The position numbers and the translations under genes are program-made. The notes below the pieces were generated by a model. It saw only the letters and a list, made by a program, of their open reading frames with translations. It had not been told where the DNA came from and made no database searches. A DNA stretch of 6,225 nt from Chloroflexota bacterium (GTDB lineage Bacteria > Chloroflexota > FW602-bin22 > JAMCYS01), in the NCBI GenBank assembly GCA_021847625.1, contig JAJZQK010000218.1, positions 1 through 6,225 of the forward strand, read 5' to 3'. Below are positions 6,007 through 6,225 of this stretch, piece after piece. Every line of letters starts with the position of its first letter. Within the stretch, counting starts at the first letter, position 1.

Positions 6007-6225
6007 CTACCAGCCCATGGCGTAGGCGTCCCGCCGCGGGTCGGCACCCCCCTGGAGGGCTCGGCTCTCCGGGTCGACCTCGATCATCACCTCGCTGCCC
6101 ATCGCCGACCAGTCCGGCACGACGACGACCGGGTGGCCCTTCTCCCGCAGGCCGTTCCGCACCTCCGCCGGGAACCGCTCCTCCAGTTGCAGCGCGTCCG
6201 CGCACGTGTGTGGTATGGTCTTCAC
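6007..6225 (-). CDS. Gamma-glutamyltransferase, C-terminal end of the small subunit (partial)
   Basis: The frame is open from the window edge to a TAG at 6009-6007, giving the last 72 residues of a longer protein. The pattern is that of the end of gamma-glutamyltransferases: a helix with FPAEVRNGLREKGHPV (residues 18-33), then AMGSEVMIEVDP (41-52), then GGADPRRDAYAMGW at the C-terminus, as in the family ending G.sDPR.dg.a.Gy. These enzymes cleave or transfer the gamma-glutamyl group of glutathione and similar compounds after self-cleavage at a Thr that lies outside the window. Usual length is about 520-580 residues, so most of the gene is missing. The GTG at 6225 is at the very edge and is not a start. 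It is upstream of, and in the same direction as, the selenoprotein gene with a 117-base gap, so joint transcription is possible but unproven. Confidence 0.85.
   Translation of the reverse strand: MKTIPHTCADALQLEERFPAEVRNGLREKGHPVVVVPDWSAMGSEVMIEVDPESRALQGGADPRRDAYAMGW

Overview
The window is GC-rich and densely coding, with long environmental-type proteins and several palindromic intergenic elements. The best guess for the host is a Chloroflexota bacterium (Dehalococcoidia or Anaerolineae-like, probably from a metagenome). This rests on the large GT-C glycosyltransferase with tandem C-terminal beta-sandwich modules, on the GTAGGGC-type intergenic palindromes and on the GC content. It is an inference, because there is no rRNA or other marker in the window.

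Layout on the + strand: bases 1-768 hold the 3' end of a protein made of beta-sandwich modules. A 263-base spacer rich in hairpins follows. Then comes a complete 978-residue membrane glycosyltransferase (1032-3968) with a TTG start, a polytopic catalytic half and three C-terminal modules of the same kind as those in the first gene. The two + strand genes are probably paralogues or partners in envelope polysaccharide or glycolipid assembly.

The spacer 3969-4377 lies between convergent genes and contains no gene. It holds a good rho-independent terminator, several other hairpins and a tail-to-tail pair of REP-like palindromes. One of these is a perfect 34-base inverted copy of a palindrome upstream of the glycosyltransferase gene, so that gene is flanked by inverted repeats.

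The minus strand holds the C-terminus of a gamma-glutamyltransferase (6225-6007) and then, in the same direction, a thioredoxin-fold/NHL-repeat protein (5889-4378). The second gene is the main discovery. Its reading frame runs from a well-supported ATG at 5889 through an in-frame TGA at 5751-5749 to a TAG at 4378. The TGA sits exactly where the first cysteine of the CxxC active site belongs (WTYG-TGA-INCMH). It is followed after 18 bases by a perfect 7-bp hairpin whose 4-base loop contains GU, which is the layout of a bacterial SECIS element. The simplest reading is a 503-residue selenoprotein with a UxxC redox site at residues 47-50, an NHLRC2-like selenoprotein that ordinary gene callers would truncate to start at 5739. 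A gamma-glutamyltransferase next to a thiol/selenol oxidoreductase hints at a thiol-redox context, but this is only suggestive.
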